In this document: in pieces, positions 10,431 to 22,544 of the stretch | How positions within the stretch are numbered: position 1 is the first letter of the stretch | How the letters are laid out: every line of letters starts with the position of its first letter | From: Phocoena phocoena | Taxonomy: Eukaryota; Chordata; Mammalia; Artiodactyla; Phocoenidae | NCBI RefSeq assembly: GCF_963924675.1 | Contig: NC_089222.1 | Coordinates: 133,946,281-134,010,280, forward strand | Length of the DNA: 64,000 nucleotides | Direction: 5' to 3' | Position numbers and translations under genes: made by a program | The notes under the pieces: model-generated | Seen by the model: the letters and a program-made list of their open reading frames with translations, nothing else | What the model was told of the DNA's origin: nothing | The model's database searches: none

Positions 10431-13155
10431 ACTGTGTTTCTGCCGGGAAGGATTTGCTTCAAGAGGAAGATTATTCCAGACTCTTCCAGAAAGAGGAGAT
10501 TGTCCACCGTGGGAAGAAGCAGACCAAGGGACTCAGACCTTCTTAGTGAAACAAAATAACAGGAAACCAACAGTGGGCATTTGTTTGAAATCAGCTAAGC
10601 ATAGATCATGTGAGATGGGCCCCTAATGATACAAGTGAAGTAAGAAAAGATGGTATGTGCCTGGTACTAATGTTGGTTTTCTTTTCTTTCTATTTTGATA
10701 TTTAATGTCTTGTCAGTAAAGAGAATTAAGTGCTTCCTGTCTTAAAAAAATGCGAACATCTTTATGGGAAGCTGGGAGCAAACACAGCCAGCGTTTCACT
10801 GGGACATCGTTTGTGGGTGATTCTCCTGTCCCCCGTAAATCCCCAGCTGGCAAATCTAGTCAAAAAGCAGCACCCATTCCCGCAATGGCCCAGAACAGAG
10901 CAAAGGGCCTGGTCCAAAAACACCCCTCCTTAAGATGCTCAATCATAGGCAGTGGGGGGACTTCCCCAGGACCCCAAGCCTACTGGGGCAGAGGCAACAT
11001 CTGTAGGTTCCAGAAAAGGAAGAGGGAGGGGGGAGATGGGTTGGAGGGCCACCACACTAGAAGGTGTCACCAGGAAGGCAGCTTGAACCCTAACCAAACT
11101 CAACATATACCTGACCAGAAAAAGCCGAGGGACTGGCTAGGGATCCGTCTAGGTCTGTGCTTGGAGAAACATCTCCTGAGGCTTTGTCAGTCTGTGTGCT
11201 GTATTCCAGAAAATTCCACATGACCCTGAGGCACAAGGCCATTCTGGGATGGAGTTGGAAAGCACAAAGTGAGTGCAGAGAGAAGGGACTCCGGTGGGGA
11301 ACTTGTGGATGGAGGCGGGGCAGAATCAGCCTCTCTGGAAAGGAGCCTTGCGGTCCCACTCTCAGCCCGGCTCCTGAGTTACCCGTTTAGCCAATGACTT
11401 TTTAATAAAATAACTCTTTTGGGGGGAGGGGGAGCTTGGAGTTCTAATGAGGGTTGGAGTAGAGAGCAAGATGGATAAGAATGGTCACTGGTGGAAGATG
11501 GCATGATTGTGTAAAAATCCATCTGCGTGAAAGGGTTTCCCTCAGCAGAACAGCAGATGCTGGCATTGAAGGCGGATGGGTCCATTAGCATCACCCCTTT
11601 CAAGTCTCCTTGTATCTCCTTCCTCCCCCCCACCTCCTCCTCTCCTCTGCGTCTCCAAACTTTTTCAGCCTTTGCCATCACCCCATCCTCACCAGCATCG
11701 GCCCTCCCTCTGGCTTTATTTGCGCAGGCCCTTGACTGCATCTCACTCTACCCCCTTGTAGGCACAACTGTGAGAGTCTCATACATTTCATGCCCTCAGG
11801 GGGAGGTGTCCCCAGAGGCCTCCTGCCTCCTGAGTTTGGGCTCTGGTTGAATCAATCCATTTTTGTCTTTTTCCTCCTGAGTTCCTACAGCAGCTGGGGG
11901 CTTTGGCACCTTGGGGATCCCTTGGGACCTGGCAGATTGCGAACACTCCCAGGGTGGCCCCAGGGGGTTGAGTGGCTTTGACCCAAACCTGGAGGGTCCT
12001 GGAGGAGTGTGGTCCCAGCAGATACCACATTTGATTCTGTCTAATTTCCAGAATCTCTCCAAACCCCCAGAAAAGTCTTGGAGTCCCCAAACTATAATCC
12101 AGATGAGGTCAGCTCTCTTCACTTGCAATGGATAGGGAGAACGGACCTCTGTGCACGTGATACGCCACATCTGTACTTGAACTTGGTCATTATGAATCAG
12201 TTTGCTGTTAGGATTGTGATTTTGGAAAAGCTAGGAGTGACTCACTTCATTAAAAGGCAACACACACTATGACACCCAGCTCACTGTTTTCTACACGAAC
12301 CCAGTGCTTCCCCAATGCACAGGGGAGGGCTTCCAGAAACATTTGTTGATTGAAGGAATGAACTCACCCTCTCACAGGACTGCCACCATCCCGCCACCCA
12401 CCACAGGGAGCTTCCAGGAAAAGGGAAATGGTCTGAGGGTCATCTTTTAGTTTGTTTCTCTTAAGTCCTCATGGTGGGGACCGACTGTATTCACTGTTCA
12501 TCTTTTACTGCAAAAAAATATCCATAACCTCCTTCCCAGAAAATCAAACACTGCTTTACATGTTGCAGAAGCAGCGTGATTTAAAACTCCCCAGAGTAGA
12601 GCCAGGCAGAGTGATTCATAATCTCTCCTCGGAGGCAAGCCTGACATATGCTGTACACGTGTGCCCAGTGTAGACCTAGCGGCTGGGCTGGATTCTGAGA
12701 GGGGCCCACTCAGGAGAAAAATCTTTATTTTTACCCTTTGCCAAAAATGGAACCTCACCCCAATTCTCCCTCATAAATAGCACACCCAGAAGCCTTGCCA
12801 TTTCAGAAAGCTGCATAGAAGCACAAGGTGCTCGTCTAAGTTAAACCACAGAAGGACCACTGAGGTTTATAGGAAGCGAATTAGACTCATTACCTAAAAA
12901 TGAAAGAACCCAGCCTTCTAAAAATCCAGGAGCATTTATTTCTGGCCAGACCCCTATGTTTGCACACTTTTAATTGTTTTAGGAAGCTACACCTTTTAAA
13001 AGATGTTCCAAGTTCTGACCACAGAGGACCTGTTTATCAGTGCAGTTTGAGATAGCTGATGACTCTTGTATACTTCAAGGAAAAGTTGAAGGGGACACCT
13101 CCTGAAAGTTGAAAAGACCCAGGTGTGTGGTGACTGAGAGGTGTTGGGGTGGATT
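10431..13155. other. 2.7 kb of unique DNA
   Basis: The largest stretch in the left third without recognisable mobile elements. It holds the longest open frame outside recognisable repeats (10750-11223, 157 codons), which shows no domain, splice structure or coding character I trust. A pyrimidine-rich run lies near 11600-11660. No gene supported. Confidence 0.45.
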
Positions 13156-13164
13156 TCTGTTGTT

Positions 13165-13367
13165 TTTTTTTTTTTGCGGTACGCGGGCCTCTCACTGTTG
13201 TGGCCTCTCCCGTTGCGGAGCACAGGCTCCAGATGCGCAGGCTCAGCTGCCGTGGCTCACGGGCCCAGCCGCTCCGCGGCATGTGGGATCTTCCCGGACC
13301 GGGGCACGAACCCGCGTCCCCTGCATCGACAGGCGGACTCTCAACCACTGCGCCACCAGGGAAGCCC
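13165..13367 (-). mobile_element. CHR SINE, short form, antisense
   Basis: Near-consensus copy with a short T-tail. TSD TCTGTTGTT at 13156-13164 and 13368-13376. Confidence 0.96.
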
Positions 13368-13377
13368 TCTGTTGTTA

Positions 13378-13975
13378 TTTTTAAAGGCAGCTGGAGAGTT
13401 CACAGCTGAAAGAAGTAGCCTTGAGAGTAAGATTCAGTCCTTGCAAGGAACTAGAACGGTAAATAGAACGATGCTTTGTATTAACACTACTGTCCCAGGA
13501 CACATAAGAAACGGCAAGAAAAATCCCAATTGCTCCTTTGGAAAGAGAGAACTTGATTTATCATTGGGGAAACTGAAGCTATCTGAGATGAAGCTTTTTG
13601 TCCAACTTTATGGAGCAAATGTGAGTTCTGGCATCTTTCCACGGACTCATCAGGCATGAATCTCAACAATTGGATAGGAACTGGCTCTCACCTGAGACCT
13701 CTGCCTGGGGAAGCAATCTTTGTTTGTGGGCAGAGAAGACAAGAGTGGGGAAGGGACGACAATGGTGTCTGTTTTGACCCCGGTGGGAAACATCTTAAGG
13801 ATATTTTTCCCCCATGGTCATCGAAATATATTCTGTCTTCTAGTTTGCAGAGGTTTTCATCCTGAATTTCCCAAGACAGATCTTTTTTTCCTGGGCCACA
13901 GGAAATGTTGGGCCACATCTAGTCCTATGTCTCCATGGTAGGTGGAAGTGCTCTCCCCCCCTCCTACCCCCACCC
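13378..13975. other. Unique DNA, no recognised feature
   Basis: Apart from a C-rich run at 13954-13980, nothing supportable. Confidence 0.45.
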
Positions 13976-13984
13976 CCGCCACAG

Positions 13985-14200
13985 AGATATGTCCATATCC
14001 TAATCTTTGGAACCTGTCAATATGACCATATTAGGGAAAAGGGTCTTTGCAGATGTAGTTAAGTTGAGGATTTTGAGATGAGGAGATTGTCTGGTGGGCC
14101 CTCAGTACCATCACGAGTGTCCTTATAAGAACTTATAGAAGAGGGGGTTTTGACACGTAAGGGGAGAAGGTGATGTGACGGCGTAGGCAGAGATGCTGTC
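13985..14200 (+). mobile_element. MLT1-type LTR fragment
   Basis: The sequence CCTAATCTTTGGAACCTGTC, GGGTCTTTGCAGATGTAGTT and GGTGGGCCCTCAGTACCATC follows the MLT1 LTR pattern. Non-functional solo fragment. Confidence 0.8.
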
Positions 14201-14204
14201 CTAT

Positions 14205-15035
14205 TTCATCATCCTTTAGACAGATATTTGTTGAGTGTGAACATGCGTTGACATTGAGTGAGGTGCTGAGGTATAACAGTGAGCAAAGAGACGTGAACTC
14301 CACCTTCAGGCAGCCTATGGTGTGGGAGATGGTCAGTAAGCAGATAACCACAGTGCTACGATTACAGTCTGCAGTAAGTGCCATGAGGGTGCATGACAGG
14401 TGGTGACGTGCTCATGGCCTCGTGTGGACAGCAAGGGAGTGAGATTTAAACAGAGACCTGAACTCCACTGGGGGAAGGAGCTTTCCAGCTACAGGGAACA
14501 ATCTGTAGGAAGACCCAGAAGGCTCTAGAAGCTTTCAAGCCTTACCTAAACGTACAAAGAAAGAAGGTCATTGGCTGGGGGCAGAAGGCGGCCTGTGTAG
14601 GCCTTAGGGTCCAGGTGTAAGGACTTTATCTCTGTCCTAAAGACATGGGGAAACCACTTGCTTTACACACAGAGGTAGCCCAATCAGATCGATGTTTCAG
14701 AGGAATCAGTCTGGCTGCTGCACAGCGAGGAGGTGGGAGAGGCTGAAGCCAGTGGGTCAGTGTGGAGGCTCTTGAGAAGCCCAGACAAGATATGGTAGCT
14801 GTTTGGACTTGGATGTAGCAGCCAAGCTGGGGGGAGAAGTGGGTGGATTCCAAAGAGTGTAGGAAGAAGGAGTTGGTGATGGATTGGAGGTGGGTAGTGA
14901 GGGAGAAGGTGGTATAAAGGATATGTCCTGGGTTTCCTATCTGTACCATGTGCAAGGTGGTGATGCCAGAGCCACTGGGGGCTATTGAGAAGAACCCAGG
15001 TTTGGAGAAAGAAGATAGATAATGTTTTCATCTAA
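14205..15035 (-). mobile_element. L2 LINE, antisense
   Basis: The + strand reads as the reverse complement of L2: AGATATTTGTTGAGTG near 14222, AACTCCACCTTCAGGCAGCC near 14297, CAGTCTGGCTGCTGCACAGC near 14707, GTGATGGATTGGAGGTGGGT near 14875. Moderately diverged across about 800 bases, with no intact frame. Confidence 0.75.
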
Positions 15036-15264
15036 AATGACCCTACTTCTCAGTTTTTCTGGGAAGATAATAATGCCTATTATTTCAAAGTCTTGTCCAG
15101 AATTTGTTATTCCCCCAAATGCCCTGGTTTGGACCAATCAATTATAGGGTCACCCTAGGCTAACAAGTGTGTGATCTGAAAGGTCTTTGAGACATCCAAG
15201 AGAAGGTTTTGAGAATATAGAAAGACGAGAGGAAAGGCTGAGGAGCAAATCTTGATGAACTTTA

Positions 15265-15862
15265 TTTTTTCATTTTGTTTAAATTGAAGTAGAGTTGATT
15301 TTCAAGGTTGCATTAGTTTTGGGTATACAGAAAATTGATTCAGTTATACATACATATATGTGTATGTATGTATACATTCTTTTTCAGATTCTTTTGCATT
15401 ATAGAGTATTACAAGGTATTGGATATAGTTCCCTGTGCTATATAGTAGGTCCTTGTTGATTATCTCTTTTATATATAGTAGTGTGTATCAGTTAATCCCA
15501 AACTCCTAATTTATCCCTCCCCCCACCTTTCGCCTTTGGTAACCATAAGTTTGCTTTCCATGTCTGTGAATCTATTTCTGTTTTATAAATAAGTTCATTT
15601 ATATCATTTTATTAGATTCCACATGTAAGTGATATCATATGATATTTGTCTTTCTCTGTCTGACTTACTTCACTTAGTATGATAATGTCTAGGTCCATCC
15701 ATATCGCTGCAAATGGCATTATTTCGTTCCTTTTTACGGCTGAGTAATATTCCATCGTACCTATGTACCACATCTTTATCCATTCATCTGTTGATGGACA
15801 CTTAGGTGGTTCCATGTCTTGGCTATTGTGAATAGTGCTGCTGTGAACATTGGGGTGCATGG
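15265..15862 (-). mobile_element. 5'-truncated LINE-1, antisense, 16-bp TSD
   Basis: Antisense L1 ORF2 end plus 3' UTR; the minus strand encodes the recognisable MEYYSAVKRNEIMPFAAIWM segment. ATCTTGATGAACTTTA occurs at 15249-15264 and again at 15863-15878, a perfect 16-base TSD. Confidence 0.97.
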
Positions 15863-16011
15863 ATCTTGATGAACTTTAGTATCCAAGGACTGGCACTTGA
15901 AATCAAGCAGCATGGTCCAGAGAGGGGAGGACAACCAGGAGAGTGTGTGTCCCAGAACAGACAAAAATGTCCCTCTTCTTTCGCTTTCCTGGCAAGACAT
16001 CCTGTAGAGTG

Positions 16012-16198
16012 GAGGTCAGCAATCTTTGGCTTTCTGGGCCATATGGTTTCTGTCACTACTCTTCAGCTATGCTGTTGGAGCATGACAGCAGCCTTAGATG
16101 ATACATAAACGAACGCACGTGGCTGTGTTCCAATAAAACTCATTTACTAAAACAGGCAGGGAGCCAAATGTTGCCCAGGGGAGTGGTTTGCTGACCCT
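16012..16198 (+). mobile_element. MER3-like hAT nonautonomous DNA transposon
   Basis: Starts AGGTCAGCAATCTTTGGC, passes GTGGCTGTGTTCCAATAAAA and ends GGTTTGCTGACCC, so the two ends are inverted. A second copy is at 60228-60447. The family name is from memory. Confidence 0.8.
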
Positions 16199-16199
16199 T

Positions 16200-16955
16200 A
16201 CTTTAGAATAACACTCTGGGCCTTTCTCCTTCTTAATCCTCCCCTGAGGAGGTGTTGGGACTGATGGATGTGTTTTACTGGAGAACTCAGACCACCCCCT
16301 CTTCAGGGGGCTCTGCGAGACTGCAGGGAGCTCTGGGATGCTGGGAGTCATACGGGGCAGGACATCACGGGGATGCCTGGAGCCGTTCCAGGTGACCACT
16401 AACAGAGCTGTGGTCCAACCTCATTCTGGGGTGAAGGATTAGCCGCACCACTTGGCTAAGAGAGCTAACCGTGGTCTCCAAACCCAGTTTTCCCAGAGAG
16501 GAAAGTGATACTGTGACTCCCTCTGCATGACGCCCATCTCTTATCAGAATTGCTCCAAACCTGGGAGCTGCCCCGCCCAGCTGCAACAGGAAAGGGAGTG
16601 TGTATTCCTCAGTTCAACTGTCTTTGGGGTTGGGTCGCTTTGCATTGAAGGTTTACAACTCTTTGAGGCAACCTCAGACAGAGTGTAGCCACTGTGGAGT
16701 CTGGTTCTACCTGTTTTGTCTTCTGGTTAATTAAAAACATACGAAGGCCTTGCTGGTAAGTAATGTATGTCATGCCTGCTGACGTCCATGGTGGCTGGGA
16801 AGCGGAGTTGGTGTAACATGTGAATGGGGACACGGCCTTTATGCCTTTGGAGATCGTGTAGGGGGCCTGTGTTCCTTATCCTTTCTGCCTCACTTTCAAT
16901 CCTGTCCTCACTCAATACCAGCATTGGATTTGGACCAACTGAACAAGGACTATAC
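16200..16955. other. Unique DNA, no recognised feature
   Basis: Contains a good-looking donor (CTG/GTAAGT near 16756) with no convincing acceptor upstream. No gene supported. Confidence 0.45.
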
Positions 16956-16964
16956 ATTCTTTAT

Positions 16965-17305
16965 TATTATTATTAGAAAATACAGACACACCAAGGAGGG
17001 GGAAAGAAAAACCACCTTCAGTCCCCACCCAGAGATAGTGATTATTAATAGTTTGGTATGCATTTTTCCAGATGCAAAAATGAGATCATAGTGTCCATAT
17101 TGTTTTGTGACCTACTTTTGGCATTTAAAATATAATAAATAACCTTCCATGCTCCAGAGCAGGAATGTACACCATGGTTTTCGGTAGTGACGTGATTCAT
17201 GTATCTAATCCTCTCTTATTGGCAGTTGGGGTTGTTTCCAAGTTTTCTCGGTAAAATCAATGTTACAGTAAACATTCATAACTAGCTGTGGGAGCACACC
17301 CTTAA
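16965..17305 (-). mobile_element. Old LINE 3'-end-like fragment, antisense
   Basis: TTGTTTTGTGACCTACTTTT, CCTTCCATGCTCCAGAGC and GGGGTTGTTTCCAAGTTTTC follow the pattern of ancient LINE 3' UTRs in antisense. Strongly diverged; the class is uncertain. Confidence 0.5.
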
Positions 17306-18060
17306 TTATTTACATAAGCTGAGTTCCAAGAAGACAATCATGGCTGTAAAGACGTTTTTCGGAAAATCACACATTCCACATCCTTCTAAGGGGACCTAGG
17401 CTTGAAGTAAGTTTACCCAGAGAGGAAGAGTGGGTTTGTGTCTGCTTTTAGAAGCTCAGCTCCAGCGGTCCCTGGCTTCCGTGGTGTAGGGGGTTAGAGC
17501 CTGAGGAATTCCCCAACCGCAGAAAATCACATTAGCTTAGAGGCTCTGCCTACCCCACCTCCCCTTGCAGATTGGACCCTGTGAATATTCCGTGGAATGG
17601 AGACATCAACAAAATGGAAAGATGGGTGACTCTCAAGTTTTCTCCTTTTTTCCTCCATATTTTAAACATTGTGTCATTAGGGCTTAACAAGTTTCCCATA
17701 GGAACGGGGAAAGACTTCTTGGGAGGCCTCTTCAGGTCCTCAGAACTAATAGGAGTGAGAGACAGAGGGGAGGGGCAGAAACCTGGCTCTAGGATTTAAG
17801 GAGGATGGACACGGACCCCAAGGTTTCCTATTGAATTACCCGGCCAACTCAGAAGGTCAGGAAAGAGCTAGACTAGGGTCAGAAGACCTGCCAGGATTGA
17901 GGAGCATGACTTTGCCTCGGTCTCGTTGATTAATTTCTCAGACCCTATGAGAGGCAATGAGTGGGTGGGCTTCAGTACCCATCACAGAACGGAGGGCTCC
18001 CTGAAAGGGGGTCAGCTTTCAAATCTCCCCTTAAACCTCGCATCACCTGAGATGCTCCTG
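17306..18060. other. Unique DNA, no recognised feature
   Basis: No supportable gene. A short tRNA-like 5' half near 17474-17496 is discussed among the rejected items. Confidence 0.45.
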
Positions 18061-18064
18061 CAGT

Positions 18065-18205
18065 GCCTCTTAGCCCCACTGTGCGTCTGAATCACAGTGA
18101 GCAGATTCAAGACACACATGCTTAGACCCCAGAGGCTCTGACTTAATAGGTCCAGGGTAGAGCCCCAATCTTGGTAAGATTTCCAAAAACCACTGAGCAA
18201 TCTCT
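18065..18205 (-). mobile_element. MER5A-like hAT element, antisense
   Basis: GTCTGAATCACAGTGAGCAG, then GACCCCAGAGGCTCTGACTT and AATAGGTCCAGGGTAGAGCC, follows reverse-complement MER5A. Diverged and truncated. Confidence 0.65.
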
Positions 18206-18237
18206 TTATACCACATCACGGGCTACTTATGATTAGA

Positions 18238-18375
18238 CAGGGCAGAATGTAGGGGAAGACTATAGGCTTTGGAACTGGCTGATCAGTTTAAGGGTCTGGA
18301 GAATGGTAGTAATAACACGTACCTCTGCAAGGTGGCCAGCACAGCATAGGTACTCAATGGATGGCAGCTCAACGT
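18238..18375 (+). mobile_element. Probable MIR fragment
   Basis: AGACTATAGGCTTTGGAACT and GGTACTCAATGGATGGCAGC with an intervening GTAGTAATAACACGTACCTC. Weak match. Confidence 0.45.
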
Positions 18376-20075
18376 GCTGAGGAGTAATTACTTGCATGGT
18401 TGCAAGAGGGAAACATAAAAGACAATGGGAGAGCAGGTGGTGAGAGAATGAGGGAGACAGCCTCTATTGCTCATCAAGACTGACCTGAGTTTTGGCATCA
18501 AAAGAGAATTTGAACTATTTGGTTTGCTAGGAACAAGAGGTAAGAGGCCAGTCTTAAATTTTAGCACTGGGAGCCAGAATTCCTCTCTGTACCATTGTGC
18601 TGTGCAAATCATGTCAGGTTGGAGTGGCCGTTTATTTAGCTTTATCTTCCCACCCTGGCCTGCTTTAGATTGGGGGTGGGGGGCGGCTAGGATCTGCTTT
18701 GTGTTAAAGATGGTCTCCCTGGAGAGAGTGTAATCTGCTATTATTATGCCTTATAGTGGAGGCCAAGTGCTTTCCCACAGTCTAAATCCGAATCCGACTT
18801 TCCTCACTGTTCCATTTTGTAACAGCAATTGGCCAAAGGAAGAGTGCAGCTTTCCGAAGGATCTAAATTGCAATAGGTGTTTCCTCCTGCATGTTCAGGA
18901 GGATCTCTTTGTCTAACTCACGAGGATTCCAGTTCCAAGTATGGCTCGGAGTCAGGTCTTCACACGATGGCTTTCAAGGTCTCCAGAAAAGTTGGGTGTT
19001 GTACAAACGAGTCCATGGTCATTCAAGCATTCTTTCTTCTTAATATCACTTTATATTTCAAGATTCTGGTCTCTTGGTTTTTTTAATTGATCTTCACTTG
19101 GTACTTTACGTTTGGAACATTGGCTGGAAGTTTCTTCGTCCCCTTCCTCAAAAATTAATGACGTGTGGGGAAACTTTTAGGTGCACCAAGGGAACTGCAA
19201 TTAAAAGAGTCGGGTGTATGGCCTTCTGCAAAACAATCACCCTTTGAATGCGTGGCTGCTCACCCCACCCAAATCTATCTGCTTTGCAAGTTTGGGTTTC
19301 ATGTATTAGAGTTTCTTAAAATAGGACTCACAGTTGAACCTCATTCAGCCTCTGAGATAAAGCCTGGAGCTGGGTCTGCAGGGAGCAGTGTGACCGAGCT
19401 GGTGTGTGGTGATGACGGCCACAGCCTCAAGCTGGGCTCTAAATCACAGCTAAAACCCCAGAGCTAAAAGCATCATTCCTCTCTGGCACTTTCAATTTAA
19501 AAGCCATGCTATATTTTTGTTTCCAATTATAGACGGAGAAAAATAAAAGCATCTGGAACTTATTACTGTCCCTTTATTCCCCGCCATAACTTTGAGAAAG
19601 CAAACCAAGCTCTCTAGAAAACGCACAGGAAAAGAGAGGAGGCAAAGCCTCCAGAGCTAAGCCCTCACACCCCAGCCCCCGACGCCATTGCGCATCTCTG
19701 TGGCTACACTGAGAACACGTGGAGTGTGGGGTTTATGATGGAAACTTCGACAGCTCATCAGCAACTTCAGTGAGGGAGCTCAAGGGAGCCTGGGAGTCAC
19801 CCAGGTTCTCAGGCTGCTTACCTTCCTCTCTCTGGCCATTCCTGTTGTGTAAGACTTGACTCCTGGCCCAAGAACCCAAGCCCACAAGATCAGACCTTCT
19901 CCCAAAACATCTGCATGAATTGCAAGGATCCTGGTTCCAGAAAATCAAGATTCCAGTAGATGTTATGATGAAACCAACTTGGAGAGCGTGCAAGCCCCTA
20001 TGGCCTTTAATGCCACATAGAAAGAGATTGACACATGACTACCTGTGGTGCTCAGGACTCAAATTAAACTACTGG
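18376..20075. other. 1.7 kb repeat-free DNA, candidate conserved non-coding DNA
   Basis: No mobile element is recognised. 18830-19560 holds clustered homeodomain-type cores (TTAATTGATC, CAATTATAGAC), a CRE-like TGACGTG near 19160 and an SRF-unlike ATAAAAGCATC. Conservation cannot be judged from one sequence. Confidence 0.35.
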
Positions 20076-20079
20076 GCAT

Positions 20080-20275
20080 GCCACCCAAGGCCCTTCCTCT
20101 TCTGCTGCCTGCCACTGCCCTGGGTTAGTTATCACTCACTCTCCTTGAGCATGCTGTCTTCTGCCAGAGAATCATTTATTTCTCCGAACACACCATAAGC
20201 ATTGATGTCTTTGCTCAAATGCTCCCCCCATCTTCGGAGCCCTTCCTCAATCTATTTCCATGCATAGTAAACTTC
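20080..20275 (+). mobile_element. L2 LINE fragment
   Basis: Pyrimidine-rich L2 3' UTR pattern ending GATGTCTTTGCTCAAATGCT then CGGAGCCCTTCCTCAATC. Interrupted by the L1 tail that follows. Confidence 0.55.
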
Positions 20276-20282
20276 AATCCAT

Positions 20283-20522
20283 TTTAAAAAAAATTTTTAT
20301 TGGAGTATAGTTGTTTTACAATGTTATGTTAGTTTCAGGTGTACAGCAAAGTGGATCAGTTATACATATACATATATCCACTCTTTTTTAGCTTCTTTTC
20401 CCATATAGGCCATTACAGAGTATTGAGTAGAGTTCCCTGTGCTATACAGTAGGTCCTTATTAGTTATCTATTTTATATACAGTAGTATGTATATGTCAAT
20501 CCCAATATCTCAATTTATCCGA
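20283..20522 (-). mobile_element. LINE-1 3' end, antisense
   Basis: Starts with an A/T-rich tail (AAAAAAAATTTTTATTGGAG), then GTTTCAGGTGTACAGCAAAG and GTTCCCTGTGCTATACAGTA, all antisense cetartiodactyl L1 3' UTR. 5'-truncated. The TSD is unclear. Confidence 0.9.
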
Positions 20523-20738
20523 CCCATTCTTGATCAGCCAGTTCAAATAGTGCCTTCCTTCAAAATGCACTCAAAATAGTCATTGACCTGCAACTATTTT
20601 CTAGATGTGATTGCAGCTACTAGGTCTACAACGGACAAAAAGGTGAGGTCCATGCCCCTAAAGAAATTAGAGTGGCGACCCCATTCCGTTTGGTTTATCT
20701 TTAGCCAATGTCTAAGATGCATCTGGCACCGTGGGGTT

Positions 20739-21217
20739 GTGTTAGTTTCCTATGGCTGCTGTAACAAATGATCACAAACTTTAGTGACTTAAAACAACAC
20801 AAAATATCTTAGACTTCTGTAGGCTAGAAATCCAACATGGGTTACTGGGCTAATATCAAGCCTGCATGACTTTCTGGAGAATGTGTTTTCTTGCCTTTTC
20901 CGGATTCTAGAGGCTACATGATTTCCCTGGCTCATGGACCCTTCCTTCATCTTTACAGCCAGCAGTAGCAGTAGAGCCCTTTTCACATCAAATCCTTCTC
21001 TCTTCCACCTCCCGCTTCTGCTTTTAAAGTCCTCTTTGATTTCATTGAGCCCATCCAGATCATTCAGCATAAGTTCTTTATCTTAAAACCAGCGGATTAG
21101 AAAGTTGAATTTCATCTGCAACCTTAAAACCCCTTCACCTTGTAATGTAATATATTCATAAGTTCTGATTAGGATGTGGACATCTTTGGAAGGGGGGCTA
21201 TTATTTCGACTATGACA
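20739..21217 (-). mobile_element. MLT1-type LTR, antisense
   Basis: TGTTAGTTTCCTATGGCTGC at the left, then ACTTAAAACAACACAAAAT, CCTTTTCCGGATTCTAGAGG and GATTAGGATGTGGACATCTT, the full MLT1 order in reverse. Nearly complete solo LTR. Confidence 0.85.
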
Positions 21218-21219
21218 GA

Positions 21220-21670
21220 GGATAAAATGGTAAAGGGGATGCTAGGACTTCCCTCAAGGAGACTATTCTGCAAAGCCTTCCTTATAAACACAGACAGGAG
21301 TAATAACTCCTTTAACATACCTATTGCACTTTATGTACTTTATAAATATCTTTTTAACAACATTTAGCATGCTTAAAGCAGTGTTTCCCAGGCTGTGGGA
21401 CATACAATACTTGGTATTTTGAATTTAGTCATTTTGTATTTTAATAATCATTCACTTTTAACGTGAATTTGAAAAGCATAAGTAGCATATCCAATCTGTG
21501 ATATAATCTTTCTTTTTAAATTAAGATTTTAAAGAGTGAGACAAGTAAAATATGAATTAGCGGTACATATTGTATGAGCCAAGGGGGCGGGGGAAAGGGA
21601 GAGTAGTACTTGAATGACTGCAATATAAGAAAACCTCTCTTAGAGTTAATAGTTTCCAGAAAAACTCTGA
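21220..21670. other. AT-rich unique DNA
   Basis: No repeat family or gene recognised. Confidence 0.45.
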
Positions 21671-21674
21671 GTTC

Positions 21675-21920
21675 CCTGAGAACAGAGAATTGTCCACCTT
21701 CTCATTATTGTATCCTGCATCCTAGCAAAGTTCCCAGCACAAAATAAGTGCTCAACAAACATCTGTAGAATCTACAAATAACTGATTAAATGATTAACCT
21801 CTGTATTTTCCTCACCTCTTGAGGACAGGAACTGTGCTTATTAACTTTTATATTTCTGGAACCTAGTACCTGCGACAGCACAGGTTCTCAAATGTTTATC
21901 AAATGAATAAATAAAGTAGG
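21675..21920 (+). mobile_element. Two L2 LINE 3' ends in tandem
   Basis: Two successive L2-type ends: AGTGCTCAACAAACATCTGT near 21750, and GAGGACAGGAACTGTGCTTA with AAATGAATAAATAAA near 21822-21916. Confidence 0.65.
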
Positions 21921-21929
21921 CTTGAATTG

Positions 21930-22180
21930 TGGGTTTGAATTGTGATTCATTTTTATACTTTTTAGATTAATTCCACATTATGGAAATGCAGCTGAAGTAA
22001 TGATTAAAAAATCACTATCTGCTGTTTTAATTATTTTATTGTAATGAGGCTTTGTTATAATGCGCACTCTTTAGGGAATAATAGATGAAGGTGTAAATAT
22101 TGAAGATTAATTGTAGCTGAGGCCCACATTCTTGGTAGTGGATAACAACTGATAATGACACCAAGAATAGGAAGGTGGAA
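21930..22180. other. AT-rich element with homeodomain-like cores
   Basis: Repeat-free. Contains TAATGATTAAAAAATCA, TTTTAATTATTTTATTGTAA, TAATTGTAGCTG and GATTAATTCC within about 180 bases. The layout resembles developmental enhancers, but motif density in AT-rich DNA is a weak argument. Confidence 0.3.
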
Positions 22181-22284
22181 GTTGACATATACTCATAAGA
22201 CTCCCAACTTTTCCTCTTGGTTGCTAGGTCTTCTTTATAACAGTTCTGGTTTGGTGGATGTTTCCTGAATTACATGACTCATTA

Positions 22285-22425
22285 CCCCATTCATGCATTC
22301 AGCATTGTAGCAAGGCCACTGTGTGCAACACTAAGCTGTGTGTAAAGGACACAAAGATGAATAAAACCCAGTTACTAACTTTAACAAGCTTACAATTTAG
22401 TAGAGGAGAAGCCCACACTTAAACC
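22285..22425 (-). mobile_element. L2 LINE 3' end fragment, antisense
   Basis: CATGCATTCAGCATTGTAG, then GACACAAAGATGAATAAAAC and AACAAGCTTACAATTTAGTA, the reverse of an L2 3' region. Confidence 0.6.
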
Positions 22426-22544
22426 TATTATTGTCATACAATTAAAAGAGCTATATCAGGAATGACAATATGGCTTGGGAGCATTAAAGGTGAGTTTGTA
22501 GTTTGAGTTCAACTAAATTAATTAGATGCTAAAACAAAGAAAGC

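Noticed and set aside
10750..11223. A 157-codon open frame, the longest outside recognisable repeats
   Set aside because: Low-complexity, basic, without any recognisable domain. No splice or promoter context, and a frame this long is expected now and then in 64 kb of DNA read in six frames.
17474..17496. Resemblance to the 5' half of a tRNA (TTCCGTGGTGTAG..GTTA, like tRNA-Val)
   Set aside because: There is no B-box, no acceptor-stem complement and no anticodon arm downstream, so about 20 bases of likeness may be chance.
19823..19913. A possible minus-strand exon ending in AGGAAG/GTAAGC
   Set aside because: The acceptor side (CTTGCAATTCATGCAG) has a poor pyrimidine tract and the encoded peptide shows no known features.
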